A DNA stretch of 64,000 nucleotides from Prorocentrum cordatum (GCA_963575745.1 CAUYUJ010008557.1:619636-683635), one strand, 5' to 3'; counted from the first letter of the stretch, positions 1 to 10,075 are shown. Program-made: numbers and translations. Notes: generated from the sequence alone by a model not told the origin.

Positions 1-450
1 GGCCATCTTGGGCGTCTTGGAGGCCATCGTGGGCGTGTTGGAGGCCTCTTGGGCCGTCTTCGGGCCGTCGTGGGAGCCTCTTGGGCCGTCATGGGGCCAT
101 CTTGAAGGCCTTTTGGGCGATCCTTGGGGGCCTCTTGGGCCGTCTTGGGCCGTCGGAAAGCCAAAAAGGCACAAATGCCAAAATCTGTCAAACACTCAAC
201 GGAAATCAACGATTTTGGCCTCTTCGGGCCTTCCTGGAGGACCTCTTGGAGGCCTCTTGGGCCGTCTTGGAGGCCTCTTGAGGGCCTCTTGGGCCGTCTT
301 GGGCCATCTTGAGGCTATCTTAGGCCGTCTTGGGTGCTTTTTGGACCGTCTTGGAGGCATCTTGGGGCCATCTTAGCCGTCTCGTAGGGCATCTTGGCCA
401 TCTTGGAGGCATCCTGGAGGCCATCTTGGGCCATCTTGGAGCCGTCTGGA
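1..450 (+). repeat. CTTGGG-type minisatellite, array 1
   Basis: Head-to-tail degenerate units of about 12-15 bases built on GGCCGTCTTGGAGGCCTCTT, with many one-base variants such as GGCCATCTTGG. The array may extend beyond the left window edge. Several frames on both strands are open only because the units lack stop codons, so I do not call a gene. The same family recurs near 740, 2.7 kb, 38.1 kb, 55.1 kb, 55.8 kb and 56.9 kb, and in reverse orientation near 42.0 and 50.5 kb. Confidence 0.85.
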
Positions 451-735
451 ACGGAAAAACCCTTTGCAACCACCTTTGGAAGATCTTTCGGCATCCTCCC
501 GGGACCCCGGCGGGACGCGCCGGAGCCCACTGGGAGAGTTCTTTTGGAAAAGAACCAAAACCAAAACCGAGAGGGTTTAGCACGCCAGGCACCCCTGTGA
601 TGAATCAACAGGGGGCGGCGGATCGAAGACGCCTACGGCGAATCACCGCCGCCCCCTGCCTTTGTGGAAGCGCCTATGTGGCCGAACGTTGAGGCCAGAC
701 CTGCCAAGCTATCGGACCATGTGTTCCCCGAATCG
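451..735. other. Spacer between minisatellite arrays
   Basis: Mixed sequence with no coding signal, motif or repeat that I can support. Confidence 0.5.
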
Positions 736-935
736 GTTTGGAAAGCCTTCTGGGAACACGTGGGCATCTTGAAGGTCATCTTGGCCGTCTGGAAGCAATT
801 TTGACCCTTTCGGGCCTTCTTGGAGGACGTCTTGGAGGGCTCGTGGGCCGTCTTGGAGGCCATCTTGAGCGTCTTGGAGACCTCTTGGGCCGTCTTGGGG
901 GCCTCTTGGGGCCGTGTCTTGGGCGAGCCGTCTCG
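736..935 (+). repeat. CTTGGG-type minisatellite, array 2
   Basis: The same degenerate units as the first array (GCCGTCTTGGAGG and GGCCATCTTG variants), about 200 bases long and in the same orientation. Confidence 0.8.
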
Positions 936-1029
936 GGCCGTCGGAAGGCAGAATTAGCCTGGCGAAGAACCCAACCATATGCAGTTGTCAGTACCGCAGC
1001 TGCGGGTTTCATCTTCAATGGAACTCCCC

Positions 1030-2578
1030 ATAGGATTACGGAACGTGTGAGGGGTGTGCCGAGATGGGTGCCACTGGGGCATTCGGCGAAGCTCCCTATG
1101 GGGACATGAAACACGCGCGGGGCGTGCCGACATGGGTGGCGGAAACGCATGTGCGGGCCGCCACTGGGGCCTCCAGTGGAGCTCCCTATGGGTCCCCGAA
1201 ACATGATGCTGCTGCGGGGGGGGGGGGCCGGGATGGGTGGCGGAGACGCATGTAAGCGCCGCTACTGGGGCCTTCGGTGGAGCTCCCTATGGGGCCACGA
1301 AGCGCGTGAGGGGTGTACTGGGATGTGTGGCGGGGACGCATGTGAGCGCCGCCACTGGGGCCTTCGGTGCAGCTCTCTATGGGGCCACGAAACGTGTGAG
1401 GGGTGTGCCGAATTGGGTGCGGGTGGTGACGCATGCGGGCGGTGCCACTGGGGCCTTCGGTGGAGCTCCCTATGGGGCCACGAAACCTGTTGTTGTGAGG
1501 GGCGTGCCGGGATGGGTGGCGGGGACGCATGTGAGCGCGGCCGCTGGGGCCTTCGGTGGAGCTCCCTATGGGGCCACGAAACGTGTGAGGGGTGTGCCGA
1601 ATTGGGTGGGTGTGGGTGACGCATGTGAGCGCCGCCACTGGGGCCTCCGGTGGATGATGGGGCCACGAAACCTGTCAGGGATGTGCCGAAATGGGTGTGC
1701 GGGACGCATGCGCATGTGAGCGCCGCCACTGGGGCCTTCGGTGGAGCTCCCTATGGGGCCACGAAACGTGTGAGGGGTGTGCCGAAATGGGTGTGGGGGA
1801 CGCATGCGGCGCGGGCACTGGGGCCTTCGGTGGAGCTCCCTATGGAGCCACGAAACGTGTGAGGGGTGTGCCGAAATGGGTGTGGGTGACGCATGCGGGC
1901 GCGGGCACTGGGGCCTTCGGTGGAGCTCCCTATGGAGCCACGAACGTGTGAGGGGTGTGCCGAAATGGGTGTGGGTGACGCATGCGGGCGCGGGCACTGG
2001 GGCCTTCGGTGGAGCTCCCTATGGAGCCACGAAACGTGTGAGGGGTGTGCCGAAATGGGTGTGGGTGACGCATGCGGGCGCGGGCACTGGGGCCTTCGGT
2101 GGAGCTCCCTATGGAGCCACGAAGCGTGTGAGGGGTGTGCCGAAATGGGTGTGGGTGACGCATGCGGGCGCGGGCACTGGGGCCTTCGGTGGAGCTCCCT
2201 ATGGAGCCACGAAACGTGTGAGGGGTGTGCCGAAATGGGTGTGGGTGACGCATGCGGGCGCGGGCACTGGGGCCTTCGGTGGAGCTCCCTATGGAGCCAC
2301 GAAACGTGTGAGGGGTGTGCCGAAATGGGTGTGGGTGACGCATGCGGGCGCGGGCACTGGGGCCTTCGGTGGAGCTCCCTATGGAGCCACGAAACGTGTG
2401 AGGGGTGTGCCGAAATGGGTGTGGGTGACGCATGCGGGCGCGGGCACTGGGGCCTTCGGTGGAGCTCCCTATGGAGCCACGAAACGTGTGAGGGGTGTGC
2501 CGAAATGGGTGTGGGTGACGCATGCGGGCGCGGGCACTGGGGCCTTCGGTGGAGCTCCCTATGGAGCCACGAAACGGT
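1030..2578 (+). repeat. 90-bp minisatellite array
   Basis: About 17 tandem copies of a unit containing AGGGGTGTGCCGAAATGGGT and GGAGCTCCCTATGGAGCCAC. From 2041 onward the copies start exactly every 90 bases (2041, 2131, 2221, 2311, 2401, 2491) and are nearly identical. Copies before 1800 are diverged and vary in length. Because 90 is a multiple of three and the unit lacks stops in several frames, long open frames run through on both strands, giving a 30-residue periodic peptide. I regard these frames as by-products. The array merges into a GGAGA tract at its right end. Confidence 0.95.
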
Positions 2579-2589
2579 GTACTGGGTGG

Positions 2590-2657
2590 GTGAAGAGGAG
2601 AGGAGGAGAGGAGGGGAGGAGAGGAGGAGAGGAGAGGAGAGGAGAGGAGAGGAGAGG
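2590..2657 (+). repeat. (GGAGA)n purine microsatellite
   Basis: Imperfect GAGGA/GGAGA pentamer run directly after the 90-bp array. Confidence 0.9.
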
Positions 2658-2703
2658 AACGCGGGGCATCGTCTCTTCAAAACGGGAACCATATGATATT
2701 GGC

Positions 2704-2792
2704 TTCTCGGAGCGCTCTTGGGGCTCTCTTGGGGCGTCTTGGTGGCCTCTTGGGCCGTCTTGGGACCATCTTGGGCGTCTTGGTGCGGTCGT
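2704..2792 (+). repeat. CTTGGG-type minisatellite, array 3
   Basis: Short array of CTCTTGGGGC and CGTCTTGG units of the same family as at 1-450. Confidence 0.8.
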
Positions 2793-3223
2793 TCGGCGAT
2801 TCGGGGCTCAGACGATTTGAATTTGGCTTCCGGGCCCCTAAAAAGGCCCCACCTGATGATTTACGGAATTAGGCAGAGGATCTCAGGACACGCCCACTCC
2901 GTGCCCAGCGGCACAGTGGCTGATATTTTCGTGGCGTACATGCGAAGGCCAGTTTTTGCTCGTCTGCTCCATCTGGTGGCCAGCTTGCCTTGGGGCGGCA
3001 GCAGAGGGGTCTATTCTCCCCCCCCCCCCTGACAGGTGCCGCGCAGCAGTTTGGACTCCAGGCGCCAGGGCTCCCACGCTGCTCGAGTCCTCTCCCCCAG
3101 GCAATGACAAGGCCCAGGGAGGGCAACACCCTTCCTTGCTGGCCGACCCCCTCCCAGTCTGCCGACGCCTCGCGGGAGAGACATGGGGCCGTCGCGGCAG
3201 GGGGTCGACACTGACAGAGTTTT
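2793..3223. other. Unassigned spacer
   Basis: GC-rich sequence including a short C-run near 3020. Several frames are open but none shows a recognisable domain. Confidence 0.4.
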
Positions 3224-3514
3224 TTGGGTCGCTCCGCCCAGAAGGCGGCGAGGCTGACGCCGAACAGCGGCCAGGCCCAAGGGGTGGACTACGTGCGGGG
3301 CTTCGAGGCACAGCTGGTGCGAAGGACGACAACGGAGGTGAAGAAGGTGCTGCAGGGCCAATTCCACGAATTCGAGGACGACTGCCACCTCCGCCCGCAG
3401 CAGGTGCAGCTGCAGGTTTTACCAGAAGACGCGGACGACAAGGTCGTCGACGTCCCAGAGCTGAGGCGCGCCCCGAAGCGCGAGGGCTGCGTCACGTGCA
3501 CCTGCATGGCGTGA
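3224..3514 (+). CDS. Possible exon or fragment of an unknown protein
   Basis: A 96-codon open stretch that ends at a stop codon and has no clear ATG. Its composition looks more protein-like than its surroundings: it is balanced and rich in charged and hydrophobic residues, with a stretch beginning YVRGFEAQLVRRTTTEVKKV that could form an amphipathic helix. I do not recognise a family. It may be an internal exon, a gene remnant just upstream of the LTR retrotransposon, or chance, since other frames in this GC-rich stretch are also open. Confidence 0.25.
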   Translation: MGRSAQKAARLTPNSGQAQGVDYVRGFEAQLVRRTTTEVKKVLQGQFHEFEDDCHLRPQQVQLQVLPEDADDKVVDVPELRRAPKREGCVTCTCMA

Positions 3515-3754
3515 AGCCTGCAACCGTGCTGAATGTATGCCGGCTGCAGGCGACGTGCCCAGGGCATCGCTTCTGGTGGCGTGATGTTCGCCAGACGCGC
3601 TGTGGCCAGACGAGCCACGAACACTGTACTCTCGAGGGGCCCTCTGTGGCGCCAAAGCCCTCATGTATTCTAGAGGGAGCAAGCAACACGTGCACTAGCC
3701 CCCCCCACCTTTCCCCGCCCCCCTTCTTTCACTCCAGCGCTTCCAGCTCCCCCC

Positions 3755-3988
3755 TGTGCGATATACGCTGTACATCTAGTATTATGCAGCATAGCAAGAG
3801 AGTGGCAGAGCGAACGCAGCTTTGCAAGCACGAGCGGGGGTACGAAAGGGCCTCCGTCCGTATCGCATTTTGGCTAAACCTTTCCAGGGCCCTTGAGTCA
3901 CCAGCACAGCGGTGTGAAAACATTCAGATGTTATTCGTTATCATTCTTCTTGTTGCCATCAGAGATTTCGAGGGCTTTGAAAAGTTCA
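3755..3988 (+). repeat. 5' LTR
   Basis: A 234-base sequence beginning TGTG and ending TTCA. It matches 13624-13858 along its whole length, including the shared stretch CGCTGTACATCTAGT near its start and TTGCCATCAGAGA near its end. Confidence 0.85.
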
Positions 3989-3991
3989 TTT

Positions 3992-4003
3992 TGGTAGCGG
4001 AAC
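3992..4003 (+). promoter_or_regulatory. Primer-binding site (tRNA-primed minus-strand start)
   Basis: TGGTAGCGGAAC begins three bases after the 5' LTR. An initial TGG, complementary to the CCA end of a tRNA, at this distance is typical of LTR retrotransposons. I cannot say which tRNA would be used. Confidence 0.55.
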
Positions 4004-4164
4004 CTGGTTCGCCAGACTCGCGTTTCGACCTTCCATATCCCGGCGGCGTTTTCACGAAATCGTTCGACCACTCCATAAGCTTCGGTTGCGGAAAACACTT
4101 GGCGACTGATTTCATAGATTTTCTCGCGGTTGAGTTTCGACAACCCGTTGCCGTTCAATTTCGT

Positions 4165-4236
4165 AGGGCAGTCCACCGGTGATTTCACAAGGTTATCCAC
4201 CGTTGATTTCACAGGGCAGTCCACGTTTGCTTTCAC
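4165..4236 (+). repeat. 24-bp tandem repeat, three copies
   Basis: Three contiguous 24-base units at 4165, 4189 and 4213, each ending in TTTCAC and carrying a TCCAC core. Related partial copies lie on both sides. They sit in the leader between the primer-binding site and gag. Confidence 0.75.
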
Positions 4237-4369
4237 AGGACGTTTCGAGTTCAAGTGCGCAGGTCAGCAGAAAATTGATTTCACAGACCCTTTGCAGTTC
4301 AAGTTCGACCAGATGGCGTAGACGGCAGCAGCATCATGCATTCTACCAGAGCGAGGAATTTCACAACTC

Positions 4370-4750
4370 GACGGCACGCCCAACAAGTGGAATGAATACC
4401 AGAAGCGCAACGCTCACGCTGGCCAAGGAAGGCGAAGCGGCTCTCATGCTCAGTGCAGGTCTCACTTGAGAGGCCTGGGGCGAGGAGGAGGAGGATCTCT
4501 CAGCGGACGACCTCATCAAACCGAACGCGGCGAAGCTGCTCATATGTAGGCTACAGAAGCTACTCAAGATGGACGATCGCGCCGAGCTCGCGGACGACTT
4601 CGAGGAGTAGTTCTACAAGCTCAAGAGGGTCACAGGCGAAACGCACTTCGCCTACCTCTCGCGGGTTCGAGCAGCAGAACGGAAACTCAAAACGCGCGAC
4701 ATCGAGCTACCCGCCAAAGTTCGAGGCTTGCTCACGCCACGATGCGGGGG
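4370..4750 (+). pseudogene. Copia gag, N-terminal part (decayed)
   Basis: Reads DGTPNKWNEYQKR, then an acidic helix-rich region, then RVRAAERKLKTRDIELPAKV. This resembles the Gag (retrotransposon capsid) domain of dinoflagellate Copia elements, in which a GTP...W...Y motif precedes a helical segment. There are two in-frame stops, a TGA near 4467 and a TAG near 4606. The frame ends at the foldback element, and the gag sequence resumes at about 6490. In the family this protein packages element RNA in cytoplasmic particles. The assignment rests on pattern recognition and its position just after the 5' LTR. Confidence 0.6.
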
Positions 4751-4758
4751 CGACAAAC

Positions 4759-4796
4759 GCCCGTTTCTTTATTGCTTGGGGCATGACGGGCGTCAT
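4759..4796 (+). repeat. Foldback element, left terminal inverted repeat
   Basis: Contains CCGTTTCTTTATTGCTTGGG followed by ATGACGGGCGTCAT at 4783-4796. It pairs with 6444-6480 on the opposite strand. Confidence 0.7.
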
Positions 4797-4905
4797 GGTC
4801 CCCGCCCCCCCCCCCTTATGACGTAACGTTCCCCCCTAGTGCGCCCCGGGCACTGCCGCCGTGCGCACTGGGATCCGCGTAGGAATCCGCATAAAAGTCT
4901 GGTCC

Positions 4906-4908
4906 GCA

Positions 4909-4962
<54 letters not shown>
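4906..4962 (+). repeat. (CGT)n microsatellite
   Basis: About 18 CGT/TCG triplets inside the left arm of the foldback element. A weaker CGT/ACG-rich stretch lies at the mirror position in the right arm, near 6320. Confidence 0.9.
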
Positions 4963-4964
<2 letters not shown>

Positions 4965-5149
4965 GTCGCTCGTCGCTCATAGTCGTCGTGCGCGCGGACG
5001 CGGCTGAAGCTTGTTTTTTTAAATTCCGGGCCGACGACGGCAATCATCTATGGGGGGGGAGGGGGTCGATTACGTCACGTTTCGCGCCGGCGGCGTCTGG
5101 GAATGCTTACGAATAACGGAGGACGGGTAGCGCCAGCATGTAGGTGTCG

Positions 5150-5450
5150 ATTTGCACCATTGTGTCTGTGTACACCACAGTGCCCGCGTGCACCACAGCG
5201 CCTGTGTACACCACGCCGCCTATGTACACCACAGCAGCCGCGTGCAATACAACGCTAGTTTGTGCCACCGTGTCTGCGGGCACAACAGCTTTTGCGCACA
5301 CCACAGCGCTTGCGTAAACCACATCAGCCGTGCAACACAGCACCAGTGTACACCACAATGCCTGCGTGCATTGCAGTGCCTGTGTGCACCACGGCGCCTG
5401 TGTGCACCACAGCAACCGTGTGCGACACAGCACCACTGTTGTATATAGCA
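5150..5450 (+). repeat. 18-bp minisatellite, left arm
   Basis: About 16 units of 18 bases on the pattern GTGTACACCACAGCGCCT. The period of 18 keeps a six-residue peptide repeat (VHHSAC) open, but this is probably incidental. It forms the inner part of the left arm of the foldback element. Confidence 0.9.
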
Positions 5451-5717
5451 TTTGCGAACGAATCCTTATGACAAAATGGAGCGGTTGTGGATCCCACAGA
5501 AAACAGGCGAAACTAATCTTTATGGACATCGGAGCGCCGCTGGAATCTACGAGTCCTCCCGAGTCCGCCCGCATCACCCTAACTCCTCCCATCTGCGTCC
5601 AGGGCGCTCCAGCTAAATTGGCCGTCCGAAAACCAAGCGGACCGATTTAATTGAACATTTTGCGGTGCGCACTGAGATGCTCACGTGCGCTGTGGGGCCA
5701 ACCCGCGCGACAGGGGG

Positions 5718-5906
5718 CAAAGAGGAGGAGGGGGGGAGGAAGAGGAGGAGGAGGAACAGGAGGAGGAGGAGGAAGAGGAGGAGGAGGAGGAGGAGGAGGA
5801 GGAGAACGAGGAGGAGGAGGAGGAGGAGGAGGAGGAGGAGGAGGAGGAGGGGGAGGAGGAGGAGGAGGCGGTGGAGGTGGAGGAGGAGGGAGGAGGGAAG
5901 AACGTC
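5718..5906 (+). repeat. (GGA)n tract at the foldback centre
   Basis: Purine-only GAG/GGA triplet run of about 190 bases, lying between the two inverted 18-bp arrays. Confidence 0.95.
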
Positions 5907-5984
5907 GTATTCGATTATCAGCATTTTCTTGGCGTGGCGTCTAGTTGTCCGCAGCAGATCCTCACGTACATGCTCCTTCCACCT

Positions 5985-6300
5985 GTCCTATGTACGCAGG
6001 CATTGTGGTGTACACCTGTGCTGCGTTGCACGCGGATGTTGTGGTGTAGATACGCGCTGTGGCGTGCACAGGCGCTGCGGTGCACGCGAGAGCTATGGTG
6101 TACACAGGCGCTGCGTTGCACATGGTAGCTGCGGTGTTCGCATGTACACCAGCGTTGTAGTGTACGCAAGCACTGTGGTGCACACGGGCGCTGCGTTGCA
6201 CACGGTTGTTGCGGTGTACACAGGCAGGCGCTGTGGTATACACGCGCGCTCTGGTGAACGCGAGCGCTGTGGTGTACTCAGGCGCAGTGGGGCATATCGC
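5985..6300 (-). repeat. 18-bp minisatellite, right arm (inverted)
   Basis: The reverse complement reads as the same 18-base unit found at 5150-5450 (for example CACCACAATGCCTGCGTAC). The two arrays face each other across the GGA tract. Confidence 0.9.
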
Positions 6301-6443
6301 CACCTACGTGCTGCTCGCGTCGTCGTCGTCGCGACGCGCGACGCGCGACGCGCGCGCGCGCGGGCGCGGCTGCGGTGCCGGAGCCACACGGCGGGGGGGG
6401 GGCGCTACGTCATGCACCCCCCTTCGCACCCCCCACCCCCCGC

Positions 6444-6480
6444 ATGACGCCCGTCATCGCCGAACATAAAGAAACGCGCT
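6444..6480 (-). repeat. Foldback element, right terminal inverted repeat
   Basis: The reverse complement starts AGCGCGTTTCTTTAT and ends ATGACGGGCGTCAT, matching 4759-4796. Its outermost AGCGCGTT resembles the ends of the low-complexity inserts at 19954 and 24652. Confidence 0.7.
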
Positions 6481-6489
6481 CCAATGCGG

Positions 6490-7110
6490 ACCAGAAAGCA
6501 GTCATTATGTCTGTGGCCGGTAAGGACATCACCCAAGAGAAAGTGATCGAGGCGCTGGAGACCACCTTTGGGCAGCGGAGCACCATCCACGACCATAATC
6601 ACGCGCGGAAGTAATATTTCGTCGGCGAGGAAGGAAATGATCACGAGGAATAATTTTACACTGTCGAACCGGAGGACGAGCCAACGAACGATTACGAGAA
6701 GGATTACAGGGCGGAGGACGACGACGCGCGGTGCGACTGCGACGACAGCTATTACCGGCGCGAACCCAGTGCGGCTTACGAGGTCGACCCTGGCGAGCAC
6801 GACGAGGTGCACGCGGCCTACGCGGATGCCAGGAAACGGGGGGCGGTTCAACGACCTGAAGCTAGCGCGAGGCCTCTACCCTGTCGTGGCGATGGTCGGA
6901 AGCGGATCAAGTTCAAGCGCAGCACTTGTTGGAGCCACCGGCGGCCGGGGCAAGTCAAGCGGCAGAGGTTCCAAAGGGCGCGGAGAATCAAGAGGAAGAA
7001 AGGGCGGCCCAAAGGGTTCGCCACCGGCGCGCGCGCGAGAGCGCGACCTGCGGCGCTGGACCCAATGGGAAAAGCCAGGGCAGCTACGCGGCCAGTGCCC
7101 ACGTCATCAC
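6490..7110 (+). pseudogene. Copia gag, C-terminal part (decayed)
   Basis: Resumes gag after the foldback element with ADQKAVIMSVAGKDITQEKV, then an acidic stretch and EHDEVHAAYADARKR, a pattern I associate with dinoflagellate Copia polyproteins. A degenerate nucleic-acid-binding knuckle may lie near 7045-7110 (WTQWEKPGQLRGQCPRHH, where a CCHC finger would be expected), but its cysteines are mostly lost. Several stops and frame changes interrupt the reading, for example a TAA after the segment that ends near 6614. Confidence 0.55.
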
Positions 7111-7149
7111 CGTCGGCCAACTTCCCGCGGCGCGGGTAACCAGGTCACT

Positions 7150-7655
7150 GGGCCAGGGGCTGCGCCGAACCTCCCAACAAGAAGCGGTCCACGCCGACGA
7201 AAGCCTCGCGGTCGACGAGGTCTACTGGGACGGAAAGGCCAACGACAGCAGAGCGATTCCAATCAGCAGCGGAGTCATGGACTGGAGCCACCGTGTTCAT
7301 GTCGGGCTCGGAGGCGGTCAAGGACCACGCGGCGGACTGCAAGCAAAAAGGCTACCCCATCCAGGGCCTCAAGTTCTGCAAGTGCCGCAGGCCATTCCGA
7401 TTCGGGAGCGGCAGGGTCGAGAATGCGCAGCGGTGTGGAAACCGGCCAGTTTCAAGCAGAAGTCAGGCGCGCTCTAGATCCACGCAGCACCGGCGCGAAC
7501 CCGAAATTATTCCCAAGGCCACTGCTGGAGGAGTTCGAGGTGCAAGTCGACTGCGCCAAGCAGATGGTGTCCTGGAGCGGTGGCAACTTCGAGGCAGCCA
7601 CCCTCTCCCCTCGAGGGCGCTACGACGCGGGGTTGCCAGAGGAGCTGGACTAGAA
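7150..7655 (+). pseudogene. Copia protease-like region (decayed)
   Basis: Lies between gag and integrase, where Copia elements encode their aspartic protease. Fragments such as FMSGSEAVKDHAADCKQKGY and PRPLLEEFEVQVDCAKQMV occur in different frames. No intact D-S/T-G catalytic triad is visible. The call rests mainly on position. Confidence 0.3.
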
Positions 7656-8499
7656 CACGATTCGCGAGAAGACCGATTTCGAGTTCGAGCCAACCGACGC
7701 GGGCCAGTTCCTAGACCCCAGCAGCGAGACGATGGACGGTCTGGAGTTTTCTGGGCAACATCTACATGGCGGGCTCCAGTAGCGACGGCGAGCAATGGGA
7801 GCAGCTACTTCAGCGACCTCACTCTGAAGCATGTTCCCGACGAGTAGCGCAGGTAAGCTGCTGCGGATCCTACGTGAAGCAGCGGCGGCGCCAACGGCGC
7901 GCCTCCTGTGGCAGCCTGCGGTTCACCGCGAAACCCTTCGAGCCAGTCGATCTGACTTCGCGGGAGCCCCGCCGGCGCTCACAGGTACCACCCTCCGACG
8001 AGGTGAGGTTCAGCGCCCGCGACGGCCGCGACGGCGCCGCCCAGCCGACCGCGGCCAGCTTCGCCCAGAAGATCGACTCATCAGTGAAGCGCGCTAGCGA
8101 CCAGCATCTGCAGACGATGCGACGAGCAGCTCACCCGCAGCGCGCGATGCGACGCACAGTTTGGGGAAGTCTACGCAGGGGAAGCCAGACTCTCACGACC
8201 ACCTTCCAGACATTGGAGCGCGCGCAGAGACCTGCGGGCCCAATGCCGGGTGGGATTCCGCCAAGGAGGACCGCGGGGAGGCATGCCCGAAGAAGCTCAA
8301 GGGGGAGCAGCCCGACGAAGTCCACCTTTCACCTCTGCGCGGCCCGTGGCGCAGCCTTCAGGAGCTTAGCATCCACCAGCGTCCCGGTGGGCAGGAGTAC
8401 TTCGCCGATCTACGAGAGTGGCATCACCGAGTGCATCGACAGTTTACTAACCAAGATATGCCGCACGCAGCAGGAAGGAGGACGCCACGCACGCGTCGA
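7656..8499 (+). other. Decayed polyprotein linker, no domain recognised
   Basis: GC-rich sequence inside the LTR element with open frames in several registers. I see no motif that I can name. Confidence 0.35.
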
Positions 8500-8865
8500 A
8501 TTCCTAGTTGCCTCGAGAGATTGGCACCCAGTGGCATTTAGCAGTTTGCACGGAGAGCGCGCCACGTTCGACCAGTGCACGTGCGGTCGCGCCATCGAGG
8601 GCAGCATGAACATGGCCGAGAAGCCCGCGGTGATCAAGACGACCAAGAAGCTCGTGGCAACCGTCCTCAGCGAGCGATGCGATCGCTCTCATGGGCGCGA
8701 CCTGCTCGAGAGGAAGCAGCGCGCCAAACAGTCGGGGGACCACTTACTCATCGCGGCAGCTACGATGGCACAGATAGTGGTCGAGCCCGAGACCGAGGAG
8801 ATCTATCTTGTTGAGGATTCCACCCAGTCCGAGGAAAGCACCGAGCCAGGCCAGTCATAATGTCA
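8500..8865 (+). pseudogene. Copia pre-integrase region
   Basis: One frame reads FDQCTCGRAIEG, then KPAVIKTTKKLVATVLSERC and RSHGRDLLERKQRA. This resembles the conserved segment just before the integrase core in dinoflagellate Copia polyproteins (a DQC..G motif followed by a C...H pair). The frame stops at about 8860. No clean HHCC zinc finger can be written from it. Confidence 0.45.
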
Positions 8866-9089
8866 TCGAGAGGCCTAAGTTCACGCGCGACTTCGAGAAC
8901 AATGCGGCGCCGAGGCCTTGCGCTGCGTCAAGCGGCTCCGCCAGGGCATGGGGCGCCCCGACCCAGCAGTGCTACATCGGCTACTCCAGCAAGCAGGCGC
9001 TCAGGAGAGCGCTTCAGCGCGCGGCAGAGCATCGTCGCTGCGAGCGCTGGGGCGTGACCAGCAAAGGCGCCCAACGCATCGGCAAAGCA

Positions 9090-9465
9090 GGCCATGAAGT
9101 TCAACGACATTTTCCAGACGGGCGTCTTCTGGAGCGAGACGGCGACCGGCGAGGCGGCAGTTCTCGCCCCGGTAGACGGGGCTGCGCGGCATTGCGCGCT
9201 ACGTGCCATCAAGACCGAGATGGCCGAGGAGCTAGTCAAGGGCCAAGGCAGTCGAGCGAGGCTGGATCAGACAGTTCGGACCCAAGGGAGAGAAAGCTAC
9301 GCGCAGATGATGGGCCAGCTTTCCCTTCGGAGTGTTTCGCGCAGCTTCGGAGCAGCACGGCGTTTCGATCGTCGTCGCGGCAGGCGAAGCGCACTCGGGT
9401 TTAGGAATAATGGAGAGACGTCGCCACGTCACTCGGGAAGCGAGTGAGCAGCATTGTGCCTGCGC
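9090..9465 (+). pseudogene. Copia integrase core (decayed)
   Basis: DNA integration domain of the retrotransposon. Segments line up in order with a DDE-type integrase: KFNDIFQTGVFWSETATGE leading to a first acidic residue in VDGAARHCALR near 9169; a second in ADDGPAF near 9305; and a glutamate in AGEAHS near 9385 followed by LGIMERR. They lie in different frames, so at least two frameshifts separate them. The catalytic acidic residues appear kept although the frame is lost. Confidence 0.6.
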
Positions 9466-9639
9466 TATCGATCGCGGCGTTCGGACGTCGACGACGGAGG
9501 ATTTAGTTGCGGAAGCTTGTATTCGCGCGCCGCGCCAAGTCAATCTTTCTGGCGTTTACAAAGGGGTGCTCTCCATGCCGCTGAGCTTTAGGAAAGGATC
9601 CTATTGCCACAATGGCCAACTCCAGCGACAAGCTCCCGC

Positions 9640-10075
9640 CGGCGACCCTGTGCTGGATGAGGGAGGACGAGGACTTCGAGAACGTGCTGGAGAGGATATC
9701 AGGCGGCTGCGGCATTTATGAAGGTGGGCGCCCCAGCAAAGCCACGACGGGCCATGCCAGGTCGACGCGCCGCGCCCAAGCGCGATCTTGCCATTTCCAG
9801 CGTTGTTTCTACTGGCGCGAAGGGGGGCCGACGAGCTCATCGAGAACAACTGCAGAGGGCCCGCCATTGTGGTCTTAAGGGGATGAGGCAGGACGAGAGC
9901 GGGCCGAGGACCTACTGGATCGCTCATTGCACGCAACTGCTACGCCGTGCGCCAGAACACGCTCGGCCAGACATCAGCGATCCAGGACGCGCCCCACTCG
10001 AGGGCCCCGCGCAGGCCGAGGAGGCGCTGGGCAACGCGAAGAGGACCAGAGTAATGCAATTTCACGACGTCAGCT
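9640..10075 (+). pseudogene. Copia post-integrase segment
   Basis: Across frames I read a W..PA.VVL-like stretch near 9860, then TYWIAHCTQLLRRAPEHARP near 9910-9970 and EALGNAKRTRVMQF near 10025. In the family such a segment follows integrase. At least two frame changes are needed. Confidence 0.5.

Larger units (their letters stand above)
4748..6480. mobile_element. Foldback-type element inserted in gag
   Basis: About 1.73 kb with long, imperfect terminal inverted repeats. The outer arms (4759-4796 and 6444-6480) share GTTTCTTTAT and an identical ATGACGGGCGTCAT core. Inside them both arms continue with an ATGACGTA-containing segment, then CG-rich triplets, then the same 18-bp minisatellite in opposite orientations, meeting at a central GGA tract. 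The flanks resemble a 9-base duplication (4739-4747 and 6481-6489, 7 of 9 identical, both ending ATGCGG). No transposase is visible, so the element is non-autonomous. Confidence 0.7.

Noticed and set aside
1030-2578. CRISPR array
   Set aside because: Units are contiguous, with no unique spacers and no cas genes; this is eukaryotic sequence.
1751-2820. Open frames of more than 300 codons on both strands through the 90-bp array, as protein genes
   Set aside because: They exist on both strands and in several registers because the unit is 90 bases and lacks stops. No start context, domain or constraint supports translation.
5150-5450. Histidine-rich VHHSAC repeat protein
   Set aside because: The 18-bp unit is mirrored in the right arm of the foldback element and is better explained as a minisatellite.
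5685-6128. Glu-rich protein from the GGA tract
   Set aside because: Purine triplet run at the centre of a foldback element; no domain.
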